Assembly: GCA_017960525.1 (NCBI GenBank)
Contig: JAGCZA010000022.1
Coordinates: 1 to 61,756 of the forward strand
Direction of reading: 5' to 3'
Origin: Prevotella sp.
GTDB taxonomy: Bacteria > Bacteroidota > Bacteroidia > Bacteroidales > Bacteroidaceae
DNA length: 61,756 bases
Shown here in pieces: positions 17,343-25,300 of this stretch (its first letter is position 1; every line of letters begins with the position of its first letter). Under the pieces are notes generated by a model. That model was not told the origin of the DNA and searched no databases. It saw only the letters and a list, made by a program, of their open reading frames with translations. A program made the position numbers and the translations under genes.

Positions 17343-17852
17343 ATGATACTGACCAACCGCGAACTGTTTCTGCTCATCATCTGCACCGTGTTCTACATCA
17401 CCCTATTTATATTAGTGGTGCAATCGAACCGCCGCAAGATTCAATTGCTGCAAAGCCGACTGGACAATATCCACGCCATGCAGAAACTGGCCGTCATTGA
17501 GCAACGGCAGCAGGACGATAGCGGCATCTACGCCTCTGAGGCCTACCGCCGTATGAAGCAATGTCTGGCCGAAGGGCGAAGCATGGGCGAAAACGACTGG
17601 GCCGAACTGACAGAGGCGGTGAACAGCGTCTACTCCGGCTTCACCGACCGTCTGTACAGCCTCTACCGTATGAGCGAGCAGGACATGCGCGTCAGCCTGC
17701 TCATCAAACTGAGAATGCAACCGAAAGACATTGCCACCCTGACCGCCCACTCGAAGGAGAGCGTAGCCTCAACGCGCAGCCGCCTCTACCAGAAAGTCTT
17801 CGGCAAGAAAGGGTCCACACGCGATTGGGACGACTTCATCTTATCAATTTAA
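17343..17852 (+). CDS. Membrane-anchored HTH protein
   Basis: The 169-residue protein has one N-terminal transmembrane helix (LFLLIICTVFYITLFILVV), a short coiled segment (RRKIQLLQSRLDNIHAMQKL) and a C-terminal helix-turn-helix resembling those at the end of Bacteroidetes TPR sensor-regulators (MRVSLLIKLRMQPKDIATLT, then STRSRLYQKVFG). The TPR sensing part of such proteins is missing, so it looks like a minimal membrane-tethered version. An in-frame TTG at 17316 lies inside the promoter and is rejected as start. It precedes nfeD by 45 bases. Confidence 0.75.
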   Translation: MILTNRELFLLIICTVFYITLFILVVQSNRRKIQLLQSRLDNIHAMQKLAVIEQRQQDDSGIYASEAYRRMKQCLAEGRSMGENDWAELTEAVNSVYSGFTDRLYSLYRMSEQDMRVSLLIKLRMQPKDIATLTAHSKESVASTRSRLYQKVFGKKGSTRDWDDFILSI

Positions 17853-17897
17853 ATCGAAATAAATAGTAAATCGTAAATTTATAAATAGTAAATAACT

Positions 17898-18341
17898 ATG
17901 ATTGAGTATCTTATTCACAATTCCTGGCAGGTATGGGCCGTCATTGCCGTACTTTGCCTGATTATGGAACTTTCGTCGGGTGATTTTTTCATCATCTGCT
18001 TCTCCATCGGAGCCGTTGCGGCGGTCATCGGGGCTGCTGTGGGGCTGAGTGTCTATTGGCAGATTGCCGTCTTCGCGCTGTTCTCCTTGCTGGCCATCTT
18101 CACCGTCAGGCCTGTGGCCCTGCGCTGGCTGCACAAGAACGAACCCGACCGGCGGAGCAATGCCGACGCCCTGCTGGGCCGCACAGGTCGCGTGGTCGAA
18201 CCCATCCATGCTGGCAGGAACGGCTACGTGCAGATTGACGGCGATATGTGGAAGGCAGTAAGCAGCACGGACATTGCCGTCGGCACCACCGTGCGGGTGA
18301 TTGGCCGTGAGAGCACCATCATCACGGTGGAGCAATTGTAA
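17898..18341 (+). CDS. NfeD-family membrane protein
   Basis: This 147-residue short NfeD has about three transmembrane helices (residues ~10-70) and a C-terminal OB-fold (LLGRTGRVVEPIHAGRNGYV ... VIGRESTIITVEQL). NfeD proteins of this class are encoded next to SPFH/stomatin genes and are thought to modulate membrane microdomains with them. That arrangement is seen here with the SPFH gene 107 bases downstream. Array B lies between the two genes. Confidence 0.9.
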   Translation: MIEYLIHNSWQVWAVIAVLCLIMELSSGDFFIICFSIGAVAAVIGAAVGLSVYWQIAVFALFSLLAIFTVRPVALRWLHKNEPDRRSNADALLGRTGRVVEPIHAGRNGYVQIDGDMWKAVSSTDIAVGTTVRVIGRESTIITVEQL

Positions 18342-18362
18342 AGGGCCAAAGCGGCCCAAAAG

Positions 18363-18421
18363 TTTGGACGAACCAAACTCACACTTTGGACGAACCAAAC
18401 TCCTACTTTGGACGAACCAAA
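18363..18421 (+). repeat. 22-bp periodic array B (TTTGGACGAACCAAA)
   Basis: Three perfect copies of TTTGGACGAACCAAA (the reverse complement of array A's core) are at 18363-18377, 18385-18399 and 18407-18421, with spacers CTCACAC and CTCCTAC. It occupies most of the nfeD-SPFH gap. A short GGGCC/GGCCC hairpin (18343-18357) precedes it, so it could also affect transcription between the two genes. Confidence 0.92.
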
Positions 18422-18448
18422 CTCTGTATAACAAAATTTATCAAAACT

Positions 18449-19399
18449 ATGGACATTATGACTTATGTACTGATAGCCATCGTTGTGCTGGTGGTTATCT
18501 TCGCCAAAATGGCACTGGTGATTATCCCTCAGTCGGAAACCAAGATTATTGAGCGCCTGGGCCGCTACTATGCCACGCTCAATCCGGGCATCAACATCAT
18601 CATCCCCTTCATCGACCGCGCCAAGGACATCGTGGTGCTGAACCGTGGGCGCTATGCCTACTCGAACAGCATCGACCTGCGCGAACAGGTGTACGACTTC
18701 CCCTCGCAGAACGTGATTACGAAGGACAACATCCAGATGGAAATCAATGCCCTGCTCTATTTCCAGATTGTGGACCCCTTCAAGGCCGTCTATGAAATCT
18801 CGAACCTTCCCAACGCCATTGAGAAACTGACACAGACAACGCTGCGTAACATCATCGGTGAGATGGAACTGGACGAGACGCTGACCTCACGCGACACTAT
18901 CAACACAAAACTGCGTGCCGTGCTGGACGATGCCACCGACAAGTGGGGCGTGAAAGTGAACCGTGTGGAACTGCAGGACATCATCCCGCCCGCCACCGTG
19001 CTCAATGCGATGGAGAAGCAGATGCAGGCAGAGCGCAACAAGCGTGCCCAAATTCTGACCTCAGAGGGTGAAAAGGCCGCAGAAATCCTGGCCTCCGAGG
19101 GTGAGAAGACAGCCATCGTCAACAAGGCCGAAGCCGCCAAGCAGCAGGCCATCCTGCACGCCGAGGGTGAAGCCCAGGCGCGCATCCGCAAGGCCGAGGC
19201 CGAAGCCAGAGCCATCGAACTGATAACGGAAGCCGTGGGCAAGAGCACCAACCCCGCCAACTATCTGCTTGCGCAGAAGTATATCCAGATGATGCAGGAA
19301 CTGGCCCAGGGCGACAAGACCAAGACCGTCTATCTGCCCTACGAGGCCACCAATCTGCTGGGCAGCATTGGCGGCATCAAGGACTTGTTCAAACAGTAA
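18449..19399 (+). CDS. SPFH/stomatin-like band 7 protein (QmcA-like)
   Basis: The 316-residue protein has an N-terminal membrane helix (TYVLIAIVVLVVIFAKMAL), an SPFH domain (ETKIIERLGRYYATLNPGIN to KVNRVELQDIIPP), an alanine/glutamate-rich coiled coil (~195-265) and a C-terminal tail. The ATG at 18449 is chosen: a longer in-frame start at 18386 would translate array B and lacks support. A second ATG at 18458 is also possible. Such proteins scaffold membrane microdomains and pair functionally with NfeD. Confidence 0.93.
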   Translation: MDIMTYVLIAIVVLVVIFAKMALVIIPQSETKIIERLGRYYATLNPGINIIIPFIDRAKDIVVLNRGRYAYSNSIDLREQVYDFPSQNVITKDNIQMEINALLYFQIVDPFKAVYEISNLPNAIEKLTQTTLRNIIGEMELDETLTSRDTINTKLRAVLDDATDKWGVKVNRVELQDIIPPATVLNAMEKQMQAERNKRAQILTSEGEKAAEILASEGEKTAIVNKAEAAKQQAILHAEGEAQARIRKAEAEARAIELITEAVGKSTNPANYLLAQKYIQMMQELAQGDKTKTVYLPYEATNLLGSIGGIKDLFKQ

Positions 19400-19402
19400 A
19401 CC

Positions 19403-19449
19403 AAGGCGCTTCGCTAGTGAAAAGTGAAGAGTGAAGAGTGAAAAGTGAA
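19403..19449 (+). repeat. Dispersed short repeat, copy 1
   Basis: AAGGCGCTTCGCTAGTGA followed by tandem GTGAA-type words (AAAGTGAAGAGTGAAGAGTG). The opening word recurs at 19813 on the other side of the ferredoxin gene. Such low-complexity intergenic words are common in Bacteroidales; the function is unknown. Confidence 0.55.
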
Positions 19450-19456
19450 TAAAAAG

Positions 19457-19497
19457 AAACAGGTCGGGAAGCAAAAGTTTCCCGACCTGTTTGTTTT
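19457..19497. terminator. Bidirectional intrinsic terminator
   Basis: AAACAGGTCGGGAA (19457-19470) pairs perfectly with TTCCCGACCTGTTT (19479-19492), and TTGTTTT follows. It lies between the converging SPFH and ferredoxin genes. Confidence 0.9.
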
Positions 19498-19522
19498 GGT
19501 TTATAAAACTAAGCCAGTGAGA

Positions 19523-19690
19523 TTAGCCCAGGCTGATTGCCTCCGACGGGCAAACACTTGCGCAAGTGCCGCACTCTGTGCAGAGGTCAGCGTCAATCAC
19601 GTACTTCTCACCTTCGGAAATTGCCTCAACGGGGCACTCACCCTGACATGTACCACAAGCGATACAATCGTCACCAATTACGTATGCCAT
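19523..19690 (-). CDS. 2[4Fe-4S] ferredoxin
   Basis: The 55-residue bacterial-type ferredoxin has two cluster motifs, CIACGTCQGECP and CTECGTCASVCP, each CxxCxxCxxxCP. It carries low-potential electrons for anaerobic oxidoreductases. The ATG at 19690 gives the canonical MAYVIGDDC start; the upstream in-frame extension to 19759 contains the promoter. It is monocistronic and convergent with the SPFH gene. Confidence 0.96.
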   Translation of the reverse strand: MAYVIGDDCIACGTCQGECPVEAISEGEKYVIDADLCTECGTCASVCPSEAISLG

Positions 19691-19737
19691 AATCTTTTTG
19701 TTTAAATTTGTTTGGTTAATACTAACTTTTGAGGTTG

Positions 19738-19745
19738 CAAAGGTA
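19738..19745 (-). promoter_or_regulatory. -7 promoter element of the ferredoxin gene
   Basis: The minus-strand sequence TACCTTTG lies about 48 bases upstream of the ferredoxin ATG. Confidence 0.65.
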
Positions 19746-19812
19746 CGAACTTTTTCCAAAACAATACCAACATTTTGGGATGTTTTTTCTCAATTTATAC
19801 ATTGTCGAAATT

Positions 19813-19840
19813 AAGGCGCTTCGCTGGTGATGAGTGAAAA
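19813..19840 (+). repeat. Dispersed short repeat, copy 2
   Basis: AAGGCGCTTCGCTGGTGA matches the copy at 19403 with one change in 18 bases. It sits between the ferredoxin promoter and the porT-like gene. Confidence 0.5.
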
Positions 19841-19903
19841 TTATAGGGTCTTTTGTCCGAAAACATAATAAGAGCGGCTTTCCGGCGTTATTATCTTGAG
19901 ATT

Positions 19904-20638
19904 ATGAGACGAATAACAACAGCCATCATCGTGACCCTCGTTGCCACAATGACGATGGCGCAGACGAGAAAGGTGCAGAACAAACCCTACATCGACCTGC
20001 GCCCTATGCACTTTGGCATCAGCATCGGCCTCAACCTTCAGGATGTGGAACTGCAAAATGTGGGGCCGCAATTGCTGGAGACAGGCGAGACACGCACCAT
20101 TGTCTGCGATGCCGACACTTGGAACCCGGGCTTCAGCGTGGGCGTGCTGGCCGATATGAGGCTGGGGCAGCACTTCAACGTCCGCCTCACGCCGGCGCTC
20201 CACTTTGGCTCCAAGCGCCTGACCTTCCGCGACCTTGACGTGATGAACGAGAGCGGGAAACCCACAGAGTCTACGCAAGACCTAAAGAACACTTACATCT
20301 CCATACCCATCGACCTGAAGTTCTCTTCCCAACGCTTCAACAACTACCGCCCCTATATGCTGGCAGGCGTCAGTCCGATGATCAACCTTGCGGGCAAGGA
20401 CCAGGAGTATGTGCAACTGAAGCGCTTCGACCTGATGGTGGAAGCCGGCATTGGCTGCGACTTCTACCTGCCCTTCTTCAAGCTCATCCCTGAACTGAAG
20501 TTCTGCTATAACCTGACAAATGCGCTCGACAAGACTCACGTTTCAGAACTGACCGACATCAACAAGCGCCTCTATGCGCAGAGCGTGTCCAACGCCACTC
20601 CCACAAAAATGTTCCTCCTTACGCTCTACTTCGAGTAA
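19904..20638 (+). CDS. porT: PorT-like outer membrane beta-barrel protein
   Basis: The 244-residue protein has a signal peptide (RRITTAIIVTLVATMTMAQ) and then an 8-stranded-barrel pattern of the OMP_b-brl_2/PorT family (GISIGLNLQDVELQNVG, YISIPIDLKFSSQRFNNYRP). PorT is required for type IX secretion in Porphyromonas. The assignment is supported by the nearby sprA gene but not proven by sequence alone, because general OmpA-like barrels look similar. The ATG at 19904 is preferred over an upstream TTG. The 3' end is followed after 31 bases by aroA. Confidence 0.65.
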   Translation: MRRITTAIIVTLVATMTMAQTRKVQNKPYIDLRPMHFGISIGLNLQDVELQNVGPQLLETGETRTIVCDADTWNPGFSVGVLADMRLGQHFNVRLTPALHFGSKRLTFRDLDVMNESGKPTESTQDLKNTYISIPIDLKFSSQRFNNYRPYMLAGVSPMINLAGKDQEYVQLKRFDLMVEAGIGCDFYLPFFKLIPELKFCYNLTNALDKTHVSELTDINKRLYAQSVSNATPTKMFLLTLYFE

Positions 20639-20669
20639 GGATTACCCCCAATATATCACACCCACGCCT

Positions 20670-21944
20670 ATGTCCACATACTGCTTCACCCCGCCAGAGC
20701 GACTCCAAACCACCATCAAACTGCCTGCCTCAAAAAGCATCTCCAACAGGGTGCTCATCATTCATGCGCTGACTGGCGGCGACACGCTGCCACAGAACCT
20801 GAGCGACTGCGACGACACAGAGGTCATCATCCGTGCAATGCAGACAATGCCCGACGTCATTGACATCAAGGCGGCAGGCACCGCTATGCGCTTCATGACC
20901 GCCTATCTTGCCGTTATGCCCTCTGCTGCCCCCCATCTTCTTACTGGCACAGAGCGGATGAAGCACCGCCCCATCAAGGTGCTCGTCGATGCTTTGCGCA
21001 GCCTGGGCGCCAACATCAACTATGCCGGAGAGAAAGGCTTTCCCCCGCTAAACATCAGAGGGAAAAGGCTGGAGGGAGGCGAACTGACGGTGGCCGGCAA
21101 CATTTCATCGCAGTTCATTTCGGCACTCCTGCTCATCGGCCCGGCCCTGAAGCAAGGCCTCACCCTGCGACTGACGGGCGACATCATTTCCAGGCCCTAC
21201 ATCGACCTCACCTTGTGGACGATGCGCGAGTTCGGAGCCGACGCCGAATGGACTTCCATAGACACCATCGAAGTGAAGCCCAAGCCCTACACGCCCCGCC
21301 CCTACCTCATTGAGAACGACTGGAGCGCTGCCAGTTACTGGTATGAAATGGTGGCCCTTTCGCCCGACGACGAGGCGCAAGTGGTACTGGAAGGGCTGAT
21401 GGACGGCTCGAAGCAGGGCGACTCCAGCGTGCGCTACATCTTCAGCCTGCTGGGTGTCAAGACCAAGTTCAGGAGCCGCAAGCCCGGCGTGCCTACCACC
21501 GTGACACTCAGCAAGAGCGGCCACCGCGTGACCCATCTCGACTACGACTTCACCAACGCCCCCGACCTGGCCCAGACCATCGTCTGCACGTGCTGCGCCC
21601 TGGGCGTGCCATTCCATTTCACTGGCCTTCAGACGCTGCGCATCAAGGAGACCGACCGCATTATGGCACTGAAGACCGAACTGCGCAAGTTGGGCTTCGT
21701 GCTCCACGACAAGGACGGACGCGAACTCACATGGACTGGCGAAATGGAAGAAACCGTTGCCGCACCCTCCACAATCGACACCTACGACGACCACCGCATG
21801 GCACTGGCCTTTGCGCCTATGTCGCTGCTGATGCCCATTGCCATCCGCCACCCCGAGGTGGTCACAAAGTCATATCCCCATTTCTGGCACGACCTGCAAC
21901 AGGCCGGATTCACCATCGACAATGACGAACTTCGCCCTCATTAG
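20670..21944 (+). CDS. aroA: 3-phosphoshikimate 1-carboxyvinyltransferase (EPSP synthase)
   Basis: The 424-residue enzyme has family motifs LPASKSISNRVLIIHAL (substrate-binding Lys, Ser and Arg), GTAMRFMTAYLAV, LQTLRIKETDRI and DDHRMALAFA. It transfers the enolpyruvyl group from PEP to shikimate-3-phosphate in chorismate biosynthesis. The start at MSTYCFTPPERL (20670) is chosen over an upstream in-frame ATG that lies inside porT. The 3' end overlaps the next gene by 23 bases. Confidence 0.96.
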   Translation: MSTYCFTPPERLQTTIKLPASKSISNRVLIIHALTGGDTLPQNLSDCDDTEVIIRAMQTMPDVIDIKAAGTAMRFMTAYLAVMPSAAPHLLTGTERMKHRPIKVLVDALRSLGANINYAGEKGFPPLNIRGKRLEGGELTVAGNISSQFISALLLIGPALKQGLTLRLTGDIISRPYIDLTLWTMREFGADAEWTSIDTIEVKPKPYTPRPYLIENDWSAASYWYEMVALSPDDEAQVVLEGLMDGSKQGDSSVRYIFSLLGVKTKFRSRKPGVPTTVTLSKSGHRVTHLDYDFTNAPDLAQTIVCTCCALGVPFHFTGLQTLRIKETDRIMALKTELRKLGFVLHDKDGRELTWTGEMEETVAAPSTIDTYDDHRMALAFAPMSLLMPIAIRHPEVVTKSYPHFWHDLQQAGFTIDNDELRPH

Positions 21945-22314
21945 CATCCTTGTGCTGGTAGCGCTGGGATGCCTGCTGGCGTTGCTTCACCGCAGGGGCG
22001 AAGAGACACCCATCGTGGTGGCACAAGGCGACTGTGCCACTTGCGACGGCACGCCGCAGGCCAAGTGTGAACAAGAATGTATGATGGAAGCCGCCGTCCG
22101 CCCCGTGGAGTATTTCGACGACGAGGAACTGGACGCTTATCGTGGCCGCCCTTCCGATGCCTATACCGACGACGAAGCCGAGCAGTTCCGCGACGTGATG
22201 CTCACCATGCGTCAAGATGAAATACCGGTATGGGGACGCAGTCTTAACTTGCGCGGCATCAGCCTGCCCGACCAGGTAAAGGACGACTATATGCTCCTCG
22301 TCACTGGCCAGTAA
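21922..22314 (+). CDS. Small membrane-anchored protein, unknown
   Basis: The 130-residue protein starts inside the end of aroA. One N-terminal transmembrane helix (ALISILVLVALGCLLALL) is followed by a cysteine cluster (CATCDGTPQAKCEQEC, four Cys) and an acidic tail. The Cys pattern might bind a metal or form disulfides; this is inference. Coupling to aroA is implied by the overlap. The stop codon directly abuts the stop of convergent sprA (22314/22315), so no terminator separates them. Confidence 0.75.
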   Translation: MTNFALISILVLVALGCLLALLHRRGEETPIVVAQGDCATCDGTPQAKCEQECMMEAAVRPVEYFDDEELDAYRGRPSDAYTDDEAEQFRDVMLTMRQDEIPVWGRSLNLRGISLPDQVKDDYMLLVTGQ

Positions 22315-25300
22315 CTATCTGGTGAGTGCAAACTTCATCGAGAAGCCAAAGTCCTGAGTGGTAGTGGGATAGCTGCTGGCAGAGAGCAGCGGCGTGTTGG
22401 TCTGACGGTCGTAGTAGGCAGTCAGGGTGAGGAAGCGCGAGAGGGTGTAGTCAGCCGAGAACGAAATCTTCAGGGCAGAATTGCCGCTGCTGGCCGACGA
22501 AACGCCAGTAGCGATGTCGCGGGTGATGCTGGCTTGCTTACGGAATGAGATGTCGATTCGCGTGTTCAGGTCGCGGTTGATGCCTCCCTTCGAATTGTTC
22601 TTCGAGCCGTTCTTCGTCTGGCTGTCATCCTTGTTTCCTCCCTTCTTGCTGCCTTTCGCCTTGCGACTGCCAGAACCAAATATGTTGAAATTAGAAATCT
22701 TATAGCCTAAGCCGACGACCCAATCCTTTGAAAGAGCCTCGTTTATCTGCACGCTGGTCATCGAGAGGTTCAGCACACGGGTGGTCTTGTACTCCACCTT
22801 GGCAGTAAGGTTGTTATTAAGCGTCACATCGAGTCCCAACAGGGGCGAGAAAGCCTCGTTAATGCTCACCGTAGAAATATTGAATCGAGACGAGGGTGAG
22901 TAACTGCCATCGGCGGCCTGCACAAATCCCAGGTCACCCATATATTCCACCCACGAACTATAACTGGCGTACGAGCCTACGCTGTAAACCGACTTGTAGG
23001 AGTGGTTGATATTAACGCTCTTGAAGTGGTCACGGAACCACGGCAGTTTTGACAGTCCCGAATAGCGCAGCGTCCAGTTGGGCAGCAGCCGCGTGATGGC
23101 TGGGAAAATGTCGAGCGAGCCGCCAGCCCCCAACGTATAGGTGTCGAGGAAAGCAGGCACAAGCACGTCGGCGCTGTAGGGGTCCACTTGGTTTGCCCCG
23201 GCAAAGCGGCCTTCGCCCTGGGTGGGATATTGCGCCTGCACACGGTCGCGGAAACCATTGACGTTGGCACAGAAGCGGTCGAAGGATGCGGAATGATAAC
23301 CATTGTTGGCATCGCCCATGCCTTCGAGTGCGGAACGAAGTGAAATGGTGGTCATAGTAAATGTTCCGCCGTAGGTGGTGGGCATGCCTTCATAGACGAA
23401 CTGCACGGTGCGGCTCTGGTTGGTGGTGCGCGTGGCGGTTAGGTCAATCTTCAGGTCGCGCACAGGCTCCAGCGTGGCACGTATCTGAAGGTCTTCAGTT
23501 GCCTGCGACGAGGCCGACGTGGTGGTGACGGTACGGGTGCTGTCGGAGCCGCTACTGGAGAGTAGCCAGCCGTTGTCCATAGCCTTGTCGATGTAACTGT
23601 CGCCAGTAAAGCCGAAGGCGAAGTCGAGGCCGGGCGCCATCACACTGCCTGTACGCTGGCCAAACATGTCGCCCACAGTAGGCATAAAGCCGGGCAGCGA
23701 CATACTGCGCTGGTTGCGGTAGGTCACATTGACCGAGCGCACCATCATCAGGAAGCGGGCCGCCTGCTGGGCGGGATTGTACCACCACTGGTTTTCCAGC
23801 GGCTCCTTGGGGGTGACACTGAGTTTCAGGGCTATCTGGTTGTCGTCTGCCGGGGACTGGGGCTTCAGGGCATCCTTGTCTTTTGGCCTCATCCTTTGGA
23901 TGCGGCCCTTTCCACGGTTGGCTACGTTTTTTCCTAGATTCAAACTGTCGGCGGCAATACTGTCAGGTGGCAGGGCACCCGCCAAGAGGCTGTCAACAAC
24001 AATGCTGTCAGCGACAATACTGTCCGCAGGAACGGCCTTGGCGCGCTTTGGCTTTTTGGTCTTCTCCTTGGGCAGCCACACCTTGATTTTGTTCTCGTCG
24101 ATGGCTTTCCATTTCAACTGCACGGCCTTGCCATCCTTGTTTTTGGCCGAAATGAGCAGACGCTTCGACTTCTTGCCGTGCTGCACCTCGATGACGGTAT
24201 CGGGTGTGAGCGTGATTTCCTGCTGGAAGGTATTCTTGTTCTTCGGCAGTTCTGCTTTCTCCTTCTCGGCGGCCTTTCCTTCAAGTGCAGATGCCTTGTC
24301 GTCGGCACCCTTAGCCTTCTTTTCTTGTGCTTTCTTCTCCTGTGCTTTCTTCTTGTCGTCTTTGATGTTATTGTTGTTGGTCTGTTTCTTGAATCGCTCG
24401 TTGGTCTTCTTCAGGAAAGGAATGTGGTTGTAAAGCGTCTCCATATTGAAGGCACCGTTGATGTCCACAGAGCGGTTGTTCGAGATGGTGTTTCCCAGCG
24501 ATGTGCCGTCTTCCAACTCTGTGCCTCGCAGCCAGGAGTAAGAGGAACTGTATTTCGCGTCGGCCTTCACCCAGTCGAAGATGGGCGTCTTGTCGAGGGG
24601 CACCTGATAACTGGCCGAAAACGACTGCCGGTAGTCAAGGGGCGTACCCCAGTGGCGCAGGCTGGTCCAGACGGAGTCCTTCCAAGCCGTGTACTGGTCG
24701 GGATAGAGGTCCTTGTTTATAGGCGTGTAAGGCTCCTCAATCTCGGCGTGGGTAGCACTCTGGAAGTTCATGTGCAGGTTCTTGGTGAAATCCCAGCGCA
24801 AGGAGAACTCACGGTTCCAAAGGAACTGCTCCGAGAAGGTAAGCGGCAGGTTGGGGTCTTCGGTGTTCTCCAGGTCACGCTCCTGCAGTTCGTAGTAACT
24901 GCGCTGCCATTCCGAACTGAACGAAATACTCTGGGGCAGATAGTTGATGCCGATGGCCTTGGGGAATTGCGCCCACTTGCTTTGTGACTTTTGGGAAGAC
25001 TGCGATTTCTGGTTCTTCTGCGACTTCTGGTCCTTATCCGCCTTTTGGCCCTTCTGCGTCTTATTGAACGGTTCCCACGTCTTATAGACAGGCGAGTAAC
25101 TGTAATTCAGCGCCCCGCGCCATTCGTCGCGGTTTTCGTAGATGGTGGTCTCGCCCGTGTTATGGCTGTGGGAATGGCTGTAACTGAACGAGAAGTTGGC
25201 GGGGTCGATGGGCAGCGGGTGTTTCTTGTTCTTGATGTCCACGCGGACATTTGAGAGCGAGAAGTTGCTGGTGATACGCTTGCTGACGGCTATCGACTCG

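Noticed and set aside
18386-18448. N-terminal extension of the SPFH protein (MDEPNSYFGRTKL...)
   Set aside because: It is a translation of repeat array B. The membrane helix starts right after the ATG at 18449, and the 22-bp period does not keep frame.
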